Source of the DNA: Papaver somniferum
Lineage: Eukaryota; Streptophyta; Magnoliopsida; Ranunculales; Papaveraceae
Direction of reading: 5' to 3'
DNA length: 64,000 nt
Assembly: GCF_003573695.1 (NCBI RefSeq)
Contig: NC_039364.1
Span: forward strand, 230,308,784 to 230,372,783
Positions 32,618 to 43,647 of this stretch are shown one piece after another; the stretch's first letter is position 1; each line of letters opens with the position of its first letter. The notes under the pieces were generated by a model that worked only from the letters and a program-made list of their open reading frames with translations, had not been told where the DNA came from and ran no database searches. A program made the position numbers and the translations under genes.

Positions 32618-35075
32618 TGAAAAAGCGGGGGTCTAACAACCACACTCAATATTTCGATTAGCAATATGTATGGACTAACTCTAATATACTTTTAAGAGAA
32701 TCAACTAGACAGTCAGATTCAATCTTAATAAAAAGTATACCAATGAGTTAATATCTCTATCTCTCGATTTGATCTTTACTCAAGCAAATGTAAATCTGTG
32801 AGTCTTTATCAAATACTAGAGAGATAAACTTGGATGGTCCCAAAGACCAATATCCAAGTGTCAATCAATGTAAATCAACAACCAAAGGTTGGATATTCTA
32901 ATTGATTGATCTTAACACACAACCTGTGATATTTCAATTATATAAAAAAAATATAATGCGGAATAGAAATAACACAGACACCAGAAATTTTGTTAACGAG
33001 GAAACCGCAAATGCAGAAAAACCCCGAGACCTAGTCCAGATTGAACACCAAACTGTATTAAGCCGCTACAGCCACTAGCCTAGTACAAACTAACTTCGGT
33101 CTGGACTGTAGTTGAAACCTAATCAATCTCACACTGATTCAAGGTACAGTTGCGCTCCTTACGTCTCTGATCCCAGCAGGATACTACGCACTTGATTCCC
33201 TTAGATGATCTCACCCACAACCAAGAGTTGCTACGACCGAAAGTCGAAGACTTTAATAAAAAAATTTGTATGACACAGAAAAGTCTACGGTGATAGATAA
33301 ATCTGTCTCCCACAGGTAAACCTATGAGTTTTGTTCCGTCTTTTGATAAATCAAGGCGAACAGGAACCAATTGATAAACCAGACTTATATTCCCGAAGAA
33401 CAACCTAGTATTATCAATCATCCCACAATAATCTAAATCATATGGTAGCGAAACTATATATTGTGGAATCACAAACGATGAGACGAAGATGTTTGTGATT
33501 TCTTTTTATCTCGCCATATCGGAGATATAATCTCAAGCCAATCTTACAATTGAACTCGAACGATAGAAAATGGAAAGATCGGATCGCTCAACTAAAAGAG
33601 AAGTAGTTTCTTCTGGCTTCACAATCCCAATGAAGTCTTTAAATCGTTAACTGACAGGGTCTCGAGAAGAAACCTACGGTTAAAGGAGAATCGACTCTAG
33701 CAAAACAACTAGTATCACACAGGAGGTGTGGGGATTAGTTTTTCCAGTTGCTAGACGTCTCCTTTATATAGTTTTCAAATCAAGGTTTGCAATCCAAGTT
33801 ACCTTGGTTACAAAGCATTAAAAATTCACCGTTAGATGAAAAACCCGATTTCTCCAAGATAATATCTTTCAACCGTTAGATCGAAACTTAGCTTGTCACA
33901 CACAAATGAAATGTATTCATTTAGGTTTGAGTAACCGTACCTAAACGTGTACACTTAGTTGGTTCACAAATATTTAACCAATGGTTAGCCATATGAGCAC
34001 TTTCATATTAACCGTATTCATCTTTCTCATAACTAGTTCAAATGACTCATAAGAACTAGTTCAAGAGTTGTTCAATTGCTTAGATCTTTATACATAGACA
34101 CAATTGAAACAAAATCGGTTGTATTCACTTGAATCAATTCATGAACAATATATCCATGGTTTGCAAAGATTGCATTCCTTATAAATTATTGTTTTAAGTT
34201 CATGAACAATCTATTTGATAAATAACCAGCTTGGGTACGCGTACGGGTATGCGTACCTTAGCTACCGGTGAGTTTACCAACTCAGCAGAAATTTTCGGTT
34301 CGAAAATTTCCGTGGGTATGGTATGGGTATGCGTACCTAAGGTGACTGGTTTTTCAGTTTGCAAACTTACAAACTCCAGCAGAAATTTTCGGTTCGAAAA
34401 CTTCCGCAGGTACGCGTACTCAACCTGTATCCTTCACCAATACAGCATGCACACATATGCACGCACTTGGTTTCCGGCACATGGATTTATATACTAATGT
34501 GTGAACACACTATATATGCTTATATCCATAGTTGGTAATCTCAACTCTACATTTCAATCATTGAAGCATTCTTTTATAATGTTATAATAGTCGTTAGACA
34601 AAAAGAATCGACTATCGTCATCAAAGCTATTTTCAAGATTGAAACGTCATCATGACATTCGTCACGGGCAAAGATGAAAATGGTTAAAGCAAAAGCTTAC
34701 GAACACATATTTCGAGAAAAAGATAGGCGAGTAAACTCGGCTCGAAATAACAAATGTGTATGTATGAAAACTATCATACTTATACGACTTTTGTCTCAAG
34801 AGTAGGAGATAAAGTAGATAGACTTTTGAGTGACAGATGAGTCCAAGTCTCCATATACCTTTCGGTCGGATGAAGTTCCACTGGTTCCTTGAGTAGTTCT
34901 TCGTCTTCGTAAGATGATCGCCATGGAGTCTGGAGCTCAACTGCACTTAACTATCCTAGACCGAGACTTAGTCATAAGTAAACTAGAAATCAAGACATAT
35001 AGTTTTGATCAATAACATTGAAAAACATGCTTGATATAGCAACGCATGCGAGATCGACCGAGCAATGCTCTAACA
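32618..35075 (-). repeat. 5' LTR of the non-autonomous element
   Basis: The LTR is 2,458 bases, from TGTTAGAGCATTGCTCGG (35075 on the minus strand) to CCGCTTTTTCA (32618), colinear with the LTR at 26536-28995. The TATA region is TATATAAAGG (complement of about 33761-33770). The palindrome cluster is at 34232-34420. Confidence 0.85.
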
Positions 35076-35080
35076 ACAAG
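35076..35080. repeat. target-site duplication ACAAG (right)
   Basis: This is the second copy of the 5-bp duplication. Confidence 0.85.
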
Positions 35081-36065
35081 TTTCTAAATTAGGTACTGAA
35101 TTTACTTATTACTATGTAGGGACAAATAAGGAAAAATTAGGGGGAAATATCAATTTTATCAACTAAATCTGGACAAGATAAAAATGCAATTTTATCAACT
35201 AAATCCGAACGGGAGAGAGTCTCTAATTCAATTTCTGCATAATTCCATCAATCCAAACCAGCACCACGACACCATCTTCATCTAGCACCACCAGAAATAA
35301 ATACAACACACAACACATTCCATTGTCTCTGAATTTGAATTCTTGTTTTTACCTTGTATCTCTTCACCAATTTCCTCATAAATAAACCTTCAAACCTTTT
35401 TGCATCTTCTCAAATCCCTTTCACAACATATGAGCGTCTTCATTTCTCAATACAACACCACAAATTAATGGCAAATACAACCACCAGATCCATTCATCTA
35501 CAAATCGTTTTCCATAACTTACCAGAATTCTAGCCACTTCTCAATTATTCAGAGCACACATCACATCCCTGTAAGATTACCAGCACAAACCCATTTTCCT
35601 CAGAGACAACACCATCTCTTCTTGTAAATCAGTAGCAACAGATTCCAGTGGTGGCACTGCTCCTCTCTTTGATGCATGGATGTCCTGAGTAACTTCTTAT
35701 GTACCTTTAATATTTTTTGTTAGAATAGAATCGTCTACCCCTTAACATATTGCTGGGCTCCCAATAGTGCTCTCCTATAAAATGACCATTTCCCCTTCTT
35801 GCTCAAGTTTGCATGGTTTCTTCTTCTTTTCCTATGCATAACTCCAAAGTACCTAATAACTCAAAATAAAACAAATATAAAAATATATAATTTACAAGAA
35901 AAATAACAAAGAAAGCATAAACAATAGATAATAATTTAGGTGTTTTTTACACCTATCAAAATACTTTCTCAAACTCACACCCTGCAAGAGGAACTTTAAC
36001 AACTAACAAAAAAATGTACACCCTCCCAAACTGACAAAGCAGCAACATAAAGAGAAAAGGTAACA

Positions 36066-36131
<66 letters not shown>

Positions 36132-36780
36132 AAAGTAAGATGCTACAACAAAATCATCGGCAGCACCAAAGACAACAAAAGAAGTGGCAAAAGTTAAACT
36201 TATCTTCATAATCTAATAGACATCCATGGGCGAACTAAATCTGAGAAGTCTTCAAACAACATAAGTAATACAAGTGGAAGAACATGTGACCATCAACTCC
36301 TGCAGCAACTTGAAATATATTATCAACAAACAAGTAGCTGATGATGAAGAGAAATAACATCGACATTACTAGAACAATCAGCGGCAACAATAATATTCCC
36401 CAACAACATGTAGTAGTAACAATTTAAACTCACACAATAAATGAACTATTGAACTTGTAATTACAGCACAATCACCATTCACAAATAAATTGAAAATCTT
36501 CTATTCAAGTATTATTTTGCCTCTAATCCATTTATTAGTCTAGCAAGTCTTTGAGAACTAGCGATAGTACTGGAAAACATTTTATGCAGTAAAGTAGAAA
36601 GAATTTCAAAAAAAGTTATTTAGAAAAATATCGGAACTTACAATTGACAAACTTAGTCAAGTGTATAAAACCATATGATAGACTTAGTCAAGCCAATACT
36701 GACTTGACTAAACCTATATTCCGAATATATATCATTGTCACAAACCGAGACGAGACAAATCTAATATTTGGAACATATGC
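35081..36780. other. intergenic; dispersed repeat and long poly-A tract
   Basis: A short direct repeat (caattttatcaactaaatc) occurs twice near 35150-35210. The block 35820-35990 resembles 2150-2320. A 61-base A run lies at 36067-36127. The one longer frame on the minus strand is largely translated poly-T (poly-Phe). No gene is supported. Confidence 0.45.
36067..36127. repeat. 61-base poly-A tract
   Basis: This is an uninterrupted run of A. It could be a retroposon tail, a mononucleotide repeat or an assembly artefact. I found no SINE or LINE body attached to it. Confidence 0.9.
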
Positions 36781-37850
36781 AACTGATTGTTACATTAGAT
36801 ATTGGACGAAGAAATATGGATTATTCAGGTCACAAAATTCCAAAAAAAATAATTTCTAAAATCAATAGATAAAAACTCACGTGAGTTTTTTGTTTGTGTG
36901 GATCTAAATAAATATGTTTCTCCTTTTCTTTTAAAAATAGGAAATAACTACCAATTTTTATTTAAAAAGTTTAATAATTCTTGGTAAACCGTGGATGTAT
37001 CTCGTGAAAATCTCGGGAGACACAGCCTGTGGGCCTCACCGCAGGGACTCTCAAGAGAGACATCCACGATATACGTAGACCTATCCAAGAATTATTATTA
37101 TTATTTATTTATTTTTAAAAAAAAAGAAAGAAAAAAACATATAAATAAATATGGGTAATAGGTGTTGGGGCTTTTATTGTTTTTGAATGAAAAGCAAAAC
37201 AAAAAGGACGTGACTACTCATTTTCATTCGGATTCATATTGTCTATCTTCCAAAATTCTCACGAACATGAATTGGAAGTTCGAAATAGAGGTTTTAGAAA
37301 GAACTACTGAGCCATCCAAACAACAAAATCCAAAAACTTTAAGGTATTTAGAAATATTAACTTGAAATGTTAATTGTCACAACTGACTACGTAACGCAGT
37401 GGATGAGTGCATTTGGTTTCGGATAAAAAGGTCGTGGGTTCGTTTTCGATTATGGTCGCTGTCCGACTGTTGCTAAATTTTCTTGTTTTACTCTCATCGG
37501 ATGTAATTTTGTTTGCAACACGTTTTTTCCCTTTTAATAATGATGATTGGGAGAGTCCGATAAGATTCACAAACAATAAACAATTAAGTTTAAGAAGACA
37601 TCAAGTAATGGAAAAATATAACTCTTACAAATGCTACCATACAATTCTCAGTAATTTACAGTTGCAAGGGAAAACATATTACATGAGGGACACAACAAGA
37701 AATTCCTACAACAAATACTAGTATCCTGAATTCAGATGGTTGTTCTGCTTCACACACATTCGACAACAATACCCAAAAAAACTGCACGGAATGATGAACC
37801 AGGAAAAGCAGAAGATTTGTAAAAATAAAAATAAAAATACACATACATAT
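36781..37850 (-). repeat. decayed duplicate 1 of the tRNA-Arg / MFP1 3'-flank segment
   Basis: This block is colinear with 42756-43631. It shares the gatattgg..gaataaatatgg start, a shortened form of the hairpin (36983-37080), aggacgtgactactcatttt, the tRNA-like stretch and the tail ttctgcttcacacacattcg, which corresponds to the sequence just after the MFP1 stop codon. Many substitutions and indels separate it from the functional locus. Confidence 0.7.
37385..37458 (+). pseudogene. tRNA-Arg(TCG) pseudogene 1
   Basis: These 74 bases align to the intact tRNA at 43362. The TTTCGGA anticodon loop is kept, but the T-arm is ruined: the internal B box reads GGTTCGTTTTC instead of GGTTCGACTCC and the 3' stem strand no longer pairs. 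The acceptor and D stems also carry mismatches. Confidence 0.8.
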
Positions 37851-37852
37851 AA

Positions 37853-38540
37853 ATAAGGAGGGGTAATAGGTGTTGGGGATTTTATTGTTTTTGAATGAAA
37901 AGCAAAACAAAAGGACGTGAATACTCATTTTCATTCAGATTCATATGGTCTATCTTTCAAAATTCTCACGAACATGAATTGGAAGTTCGAAATAGAGGTT
38001 TTAGAAAGAACTACTGAACCATCCAAACAACAAAATCCAAAAACTTTAAGGCATTTAGAAAGATTAACTTGAAATGTTAATTGTCACAACTGACTGCATA
38101 ACGCAGTGGATGAGTGCGTTTGATTTCGGATAAAAAGGTCGTGGGTTCGTTTTCGATTATGGTCGTTGTCCGACTGTTGCTAAATTTTCTTTTTTTTTTA
38201 CTCTCATCGGATATAATTTTGTTTGCAACACGTTTTTTCCCTTTTAATAATGATGATTGGGAGAGTCCGATAAGATTCACAAACAATAAACAATTAAGTT
38301 TAAAAGACATCAAGTAATGGAAAAATATAACTCTTACAAATGCTACCATACAATTCTCAGTAATTTACAGTTGCAAGGGAAAACATATTACATGAGGGAC
38401 ACAACAAGAAATTCCTACAACAAATACTAGTATCCTGAATTCAGACGGTTGTTATGCTTCACACACATTCGACAACAATACCCAAAGAAACTACACGAAA
38501 TGATGAACCAGGAAAAGCAGAAGATTTGAAGTCTCTGTTT
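37853..38540 (-). repeat. decayed duplicate 2 of the tRNA-Arg / MFP1 3'-flank segment
   Basis: This is nearly identical to 37145-37832 at a constant offset of about 708 bases, so it arose by tandem duplication of duplicate 1 after that copy had already decayed. It lacks the hairpin part. Confidence 0.75.
38092..38165 (+). pseudogene. tRNA-Arg(TCG) pseudogene 2
   Basis: It has the same damage as pseudogene 1 in the B box and T-arm (GGTTCGTTTTCGATT). The acceptor 5' strand GACTGCA is somewhat closer to the intact gene. Confidence 0.8.
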
Positions 38541-38939
38541 TTTCTTGCCTCTGACCTCTAGAATAAGGGCAGCCAACATGGGTAGTAACCCCTATGCAAC
38601 CTATTTGGTGTTCTTATAGGATGCACAAATAAAAAAAACACCCAATCCAAACATAAAATTTTATCGGATTTCTGTCATTTCGACTTAATGTTGCTTCTTG
38701 TACCCATCTCTTATTTCTTCTTTTTTGAAACCCGTGAAACTACTTTACTTAGGGTTTTGTTTGTTAATCTAATCTATCTTCTAAACTGATTTGGTTAGGG
38801 GTTTGCTTTGACCAATTTTAGGGCTTTTTGCTTGGAATTTATGCTTTCATAAGGTATCTCTCTCTTTCTTTCTCTCATTTTCTCTGATATTCCTGATCCA
38901 TCTTTCAGTTTTTATTTATTGACATGTAGTTCATGTATA
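38541..38939. other. intergenic, leader-like sequence
   Basis: This T-rich stretch with cttagggttttgtttg and ctctctctttctttctctc words looks like a plant 5'UTR, but no coding exon follows. Confidence 0.35.
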
Positions 38940-40735
38940 AATTGATATCTCTATCAGTTTATTATGTTACATTACTTGGGTTAACCATGAGTAGTTTATT
39001 CTACATGCTCAAGAAAGCTTTATAATGTCAGCCATTTCAAAGTACATAAATTTGCTGAAATGTTTTCCATTATTTAAGAGTCCCAACATAAATCAATTTG
39101 GTTTTTTGGAATATAATTTTTGTTCGAAGGTAATATTCTTAGGCACTTCTTCATTTTTTTGGTTGTTTGTAATAATAGAGCTAAGCTTATGGTATGAAGT
39201 GTTGTGAAGAGGCTAGTTGTTTACTGCGTTAGAATGGTGTGGAATATGAAGACTGTGTTTTTTTGCAAATGTTCATGTTACGTTACAATGGATTAACCAT
39301 GAGTAGTTTATTCTAAATCCTCAATAAAACTTATATTATCAGCTATTGTTAAAATACAAAATTGTGTTGGTATGTTTTCTCCTTCTTTGAGTGTCCCAGC
39401 ACAAATTCCTAGGTTAATTTGGTACGTTTTCCCTTTATTCAGCACAATTTGGTCTTTTGTAATAAAATCATTTTGTTCAAAAGAAATATTTCTAATCACT
39501 CTTTCATTTCTTGTAATAACAAATTAAAGATTAGAGCTAAGCTTATAGGATGGAGTATTGTGAAGAGTCTAGTTGTTTATCGTGTTAGAGTGGTGTTGAA
39601 GATTAAGACTATCTTTTCTTCAAATGTTTAATTTCAATCAGATAGAGATTAAAATGTCTATCAGTTTAGTATGTTACATTACTATGGATTAACCATGAGT
39701 AGTTTATGCTACATGCTCAGTAAAACTTATATTATCAGCCATTGTTAGTAAAAAAATGTGTTTGTATGTTTTCCCTTCTTCAAGAGTCTCAAAACAAATC
39801 AATTTGGTCTTTTGGAATAAAATCATTTTGTTCAAAGGTAATATTTATAGGCCCTCTTTCATTCTTGTAACAATTGATAAAGAATAGAGGTAAGCTTATG
39901 AGCTGGGGTGTTGTGAACATGTTAATTGTTTGCTATGTTAGAATGGTATGGAAGATGAAGATTGTATTCTTTGCAAATATTTTATTTCAATCGGATTTGA
40001 TTGAAATTTCTATCAGTTTATTATGTTACATTAATACAAATTAACCATGAGTAGTTTATTCTATATATATGCTCAGTAAAGTTTATATTATCAGTCATTG
40101 TTAAAGTACATAAATGTGTTGATATGTTTTCTCTTTCTTCAAGAGTTCCAACACAAATAAATTTGGTATTTTGGAATAAAATCATTTTGTTCTAATTAGG
40201 TAATATTCTTAGGTACTCTTTCATTTATTTGGTCGCTGGTAATAATAAATTAAATATTAGAGCTAAGATTATGGGCTGAGATATTGTAAAGATGCTAGTT
40301 ATTTACTGTGTTAGAATAGTTTGGAAGATGAAGACCATTTTTTTTTACAAATGTTCTATTTCAATCAGATAGAGATTGAAATATCTATTAGTTTATTATG
40401 TTATATTATTATGGATTAACCACTAGTAGTATATTCTACATGGCCAGTAAAGCTTATACTATCAGCCATTGTTAAAGTACAGAAATATGTTGGTATGTTT
40501 TCCCCTTCTTCAAGAGTCCCAACACAAATCAATTTGGTCTTTTAGAATACAATCATTTTGTTCAAAGGTAATATTCTTAGGCACTCTTTCATTTCTTGGG
40601 TTGCTTGTAATAAAAGATTAACGATTCGAGCTAAGCTTATGAGTTGGGCGTTGTGAGCAAGCTAGTTTTTTACTGTGTTAGAACGTTGTGAAGATGAAGA
40701 CCATCTTTTCTGCAGATGTTTAATTTCAACTTGGA
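38940..40735. repeat. tandem array of about five ~350-bp units
   Basis: Landmark words recur in order: tatcagtttattatgttaca, attaaccatgagtagttta, caagagtcccaacacaaatc, aatttggtcttttggaataa and gagctaagcttatg. Unit starts lie near 38951, 39270, 39658, 40010 and 40385. The units differ by substitutions and small indels. No gene is supported inside. Confidence 0.75.
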
Positions 40736-41685
40736 TTGCTTCTTTATGCTTTTAGAATTTTCTGTAGTAATTTGATTCTAGATAGTCATTAAATTGCTTT
40801 TTCTTTTGTAAAATCGCAATGAGAACCTTATCTCTAGGTGCAAGTTGCGATGGACGCCAATTCCAAATCCATTGTTTAGGAGCAATGGTGTTCCAAAGAA
40901 AGTTTTTAAAAAATTTCTACTCATTAAAAGAGGTTTCTTTGATCCCCTCCTACTAGTACCACGGGTGGTGATTGGCGCGGATATTACGCAAAATGGACCA
41001 ACAAATCATCAGATGAAGAAATTATAATAGAATGATATGAAATATACTCTTTATTATCTTTATCATCTGCTATAATTACCTGTTCCATATTTGTTTTCTA
41101 CTTATATCAGTCTCTTTATGTGCAAGAAGCATTCTTTTGAATTACTTTATGATTAGTTGAATACTCATGTAACTTTCATGTTTAGATTTTGGTTTGTCTC
41201 AAGTAGGAGCGTAATTATAATTTTCTACTATATCTCGGATCAACTAGTTTTAGTAGCGCAACAAAATCAAGTTATGTGTATCTTCAAAAGACAATTAGTT
41301 ATAGTATAGTATCATATGCTTTTTCACATTCTTTTTCACATTGTGATGTTGAGTAATGTCATGATTTAAGAAGTATTACTAGATCACTAGGAGTCTCTCA
41401 TCAACCAGTAATACAACACATTGATATCTTTTTACAAAGCCAACTGAAACGACCTTGATCATTAAAGGCTAAAAGTTATACATATTAATCTACATAGGAA
41501 AAAAATATACATCGGTTATTGTTAGGTTTGAATAGTTAGTGGTGGTGGTGGTTGTATGTGTCTATCTAAGCTTTGCGCGGTAGAAAATTGATCAATATAC
41601 CGATACTATATGTTATTGGTTAGTTTTTTCTGGCCAATAAGTGTATGACCGATGATACAACATTATTTAATTTTAAATTCTATAG
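40736..41685. other. intergenic, no supported gene
   Basis: A 60-codon frame at 40845-41027 (MRWTPIPNPLFRSNG...) is unlike any family I know and is not supported. A short GGT run lies near 41539. Confidence 0.35.
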
Positions 41686-42235
41686 TGAAAAGGAAGGGGT
41701 ACAGGTAACCCGCCAACTTTTTCGTTTGATGGGAGTATGAACCTGTGTAGTACTTTTGACAATAAAAAAGAAAACTTTCAATGTGGAAAAGTAACATAGC
41801 ACATGCACAATAATTTTGTTATCGAAGAAAACTGCAATGGCAGGAAAAACTCGGGACCTCCTCCATCTTTGACCACCACACTGTATTAAACCATTACTAT
41901 CAGACTTCGGACTGGAATGTAGTTGAGATCGAATTCACCCTCCGAGTAATTCAGCTGCAGTCGTGTTCCTTACGTCTCTTGAACCTCACAAGATTCTGCG
42001 GACTTGATTCCCTTAACTGACGTCATTTACAACATAAGAGTTGCTTCGGCCTAAGTGAAGACTTTTGATACCAATCTGTCGCTCCTTGAAGAAGTAGTAT
42101 TATATCTAGTTTCACACATGGGATGTCTTCTTTCGGATATGCACTAGAGAGTAGAATAGAGAATGGTTTGCGTCATTCATTGTTGTGCTTGGATGCGCCT
42201 CCTCGAGACTATAAAAACCATGAACAATAAATCCC
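41686..42235 (-). repeat. truncated copia-type LTR
   Basis: On the minus strand it ends ...CCTTTTCA at 41686. It shares the family blocks gaagaaaactgcaatggcag, ctgtattaaaccattac and gttccttacgtctcttgaac with the LTRs at 26536 and 32618. The LTR head and the region upstream of the TATA are missing. Confidence 0.6.
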
Positions 42236-42755
42236 ATGAAATGTTATTATATCATCCATATTTGGAGTTGCTTATCCCAAAGAAAAAAGGAAAATATGGA
42301 TGCTAGAAATCCACCTCAATATCAGGAGGGACAAGTCGGGGATAACCCGATAGATGTATTTGAATTTGGAGGACTCAAGTGCTTCTTATATGTTGAGAAC
42401 CTGGATTCTTCTCATATGACCAGGTTTAAAATGAATGTATGTTACCCAAGCAGACAATTCATGGCATATGGTTTGACTACAGAGTAAAAATTTAACCGGT
42501 ACTCTGAATAATAACTGCGATCAATTGAAAACGCGAAACGCTCTCGAAAGGAAGTACTGGTGGCGCAACATCTTAAGAATGCAGTAACCGCTCACTGACA
42601 TTGGTGGTCGAGCAGCTCTGCTCATCAGAGCGATATATCTTATATAATAAGTCATATCGCCACATGCAGAATCTTCTCGTGTTTAGGTTGAGCTGAAGGA
42701 TCAAATAAGCGGATTCACCTGAGATTCGACATACAGTCTTTCCCTTGTCATACTC
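42236..42755 (+). other. unidentified open frame and GC-richer stretch
   Basis: A frame from an internal ATG at 42296 reads MDARNPPQYQEGQVGDNPID and ends at 42487 after FMAYGLTTE. Composition looks protein-like, but I recognise no family and see no splice signals or promoter. The following 250 bases are slightly GC-richer, with no frame. It could be a relic exon or a retroelement fragment. Confidence 0.2.
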
Positions 42756-43361
42756 GTTGGTTGTTACACAGGATATTGATCGAATAAATATGGATAATTG
42801 AGGTCAAAGAATTCCAAAAGAGTTTTTTTTTGTTTTTTGCATGTGTGTATGGATCTAAAAAGACATATTTATAAAAAAAAATTCTCTTTCAGAAACATAG
42901 GAAATGGCTACCCACTTTTAGAAGATAAAAAATTCAATAATTTATGGTATGCCGTGGATATCTCTCGTGGAACATCTCAGGGAGACACGGCCATGTAGGC
43001 CTCACCACGAAAACCAACATGGAGTCCCATTAAGGTTGTGTCTCCCGAGATGTTCCACGAGATATATCCACGTTATACGTATAACTACTCAAAAAAAAAT
43101 ATCGAAAAGCTAAACATACAACTAAAGAGAGGTAACATGTGGGGAGGTTACGAAGAAAAGCAGAACAAAAAAACGGACGTGACTACTCAATTTAATTTGG
43201 ATTCATATCGTCTACTTCCAAAATTCTCACGAACATGCACTGGAAGTTCGAAATAGAGGTCTTGGAAAGAACTGCTGAACCATCCAATAAACAGGATGCA
43301 AGAGTTTGAGGTATTTAGAAGGACGTTGAAATGTTAATTGTTAAAGTAGTCTATCACATCT
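42756..43361. repeat. source copy of the duplicated segment, with foldback hairpin
   Basis: This segment is paralogous to 36781-37384. It holds a ~130-base inverted repeat at 42946-43079 with arms of about 47 bases (ggtatgccgtggatatctct and, mirrored, gatatatccacgttatacg), a likely small foldback MITE. Confidence 0.65.
42946..43079. repeat. foldback hairpin element
   Basis: The arms 42946-42992 and 43034-43079 are complementary with few mismatches (gtggaacatctcagggagac against gtctcccgagatgttccac). The loop is about 41 bases. A shortened, decayed version is at 36983-37080. Confidence 0.75.
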
Positions 43362-43435
43362 GACCGCATAGCGCAGTGGATTAGCGCGTTTGACTTCGGA
43401 TCAAAAGGTCGTGGGTTCGACTCCCACTGTGGTCG
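43362..43435 (+). tRNA. tRNA-Arg-TCG: tRNA-Arg (anticodon TCG)
   Basis: The 74 bases fold into a full cloverleaf. The acceptor stem is GACCGCA/TGTGGTC with discriminator G. The D-arm is GCGC...GCGC, the anticodon stem TTTGA/TCAAA closes loop CTTCGGA (anticodon 43396-43398), and the T-arm is GTGGG TTCGACT CCCAC. The internal promoter boxes are intact (A box TAGCGCAGTGG, B box GGTTCGACTCC at 43414-43424). A run of eight T follows. There is no intron. The two other copies in the window are pseudogenes, so this is the only one likely to be expressed. Confidence 0.95.
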
Positions 43436-43438
43436 CCA

Positions 43439-43446
43439 TTTTTTTT
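43439..43446 (+). terminator. RNA polymerase III terminator of tRNA-Arg
   Basis: A run of eight T begins four bases after the tRNA 3' end. Confidence 0.85.
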
Positions 43447-43647
43447 GTGATGTAATTTTCCTTTTTGATGATGATCCCCAGAGTCTGAAAAGATTCATAA
43501 AGACATCAAGTAATCTACAGTTCCAAGAAAAAATAAATTACATGAAGGACACCACAAGAGATTCTTTAACTTAGATGCCTCTTCTGCTTCACACACATTC
43601 CACAATAATAACCCAAAAGAATTTGCACGAAATGGGAAGAACTGGAT

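Larger units (their letters stand above)
26536..35075 (-). mobile_element. complete non-autonomous Sirevirus-like LTR retrotransposon (LARD type)
   Basis: The element is 8,540 bases on the minus strand: 5' LTR 32618-35075, primer-binding site 32604-32615, internal region 28996-32617, polypurine tract 28996-29006 and 3' LTR 26536-28995. Both ends adjoin ACAAG, so the insertion is intact. The internal 3.6 kb has a broken gag-like frame and one intact 138-codon ORF. I find no protease, integrase, reverse transcriptase or RNase H, so it must rely on enzymes from a relative. A repeated polypurine tract upstream of the 3' LTR is a known hallmark of Sireviruses, a copia genus. Over the first ~150 bases the two LTRs differ at roughly one base in fifteen by eye, so it is not a very recent insertion. 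Confidence 0.85.

Noticed and set aside
33119..33472. 117-codon minus-strand frame
   Set aside because: It lies within the LTR and partly matches a frame in the other LTR; no family recognised and no start context.
36003..36209. 68-codon minus-strand frame with a poly-Phe tract
   Set aside because: It is translated poly-T from the 61-base A run.
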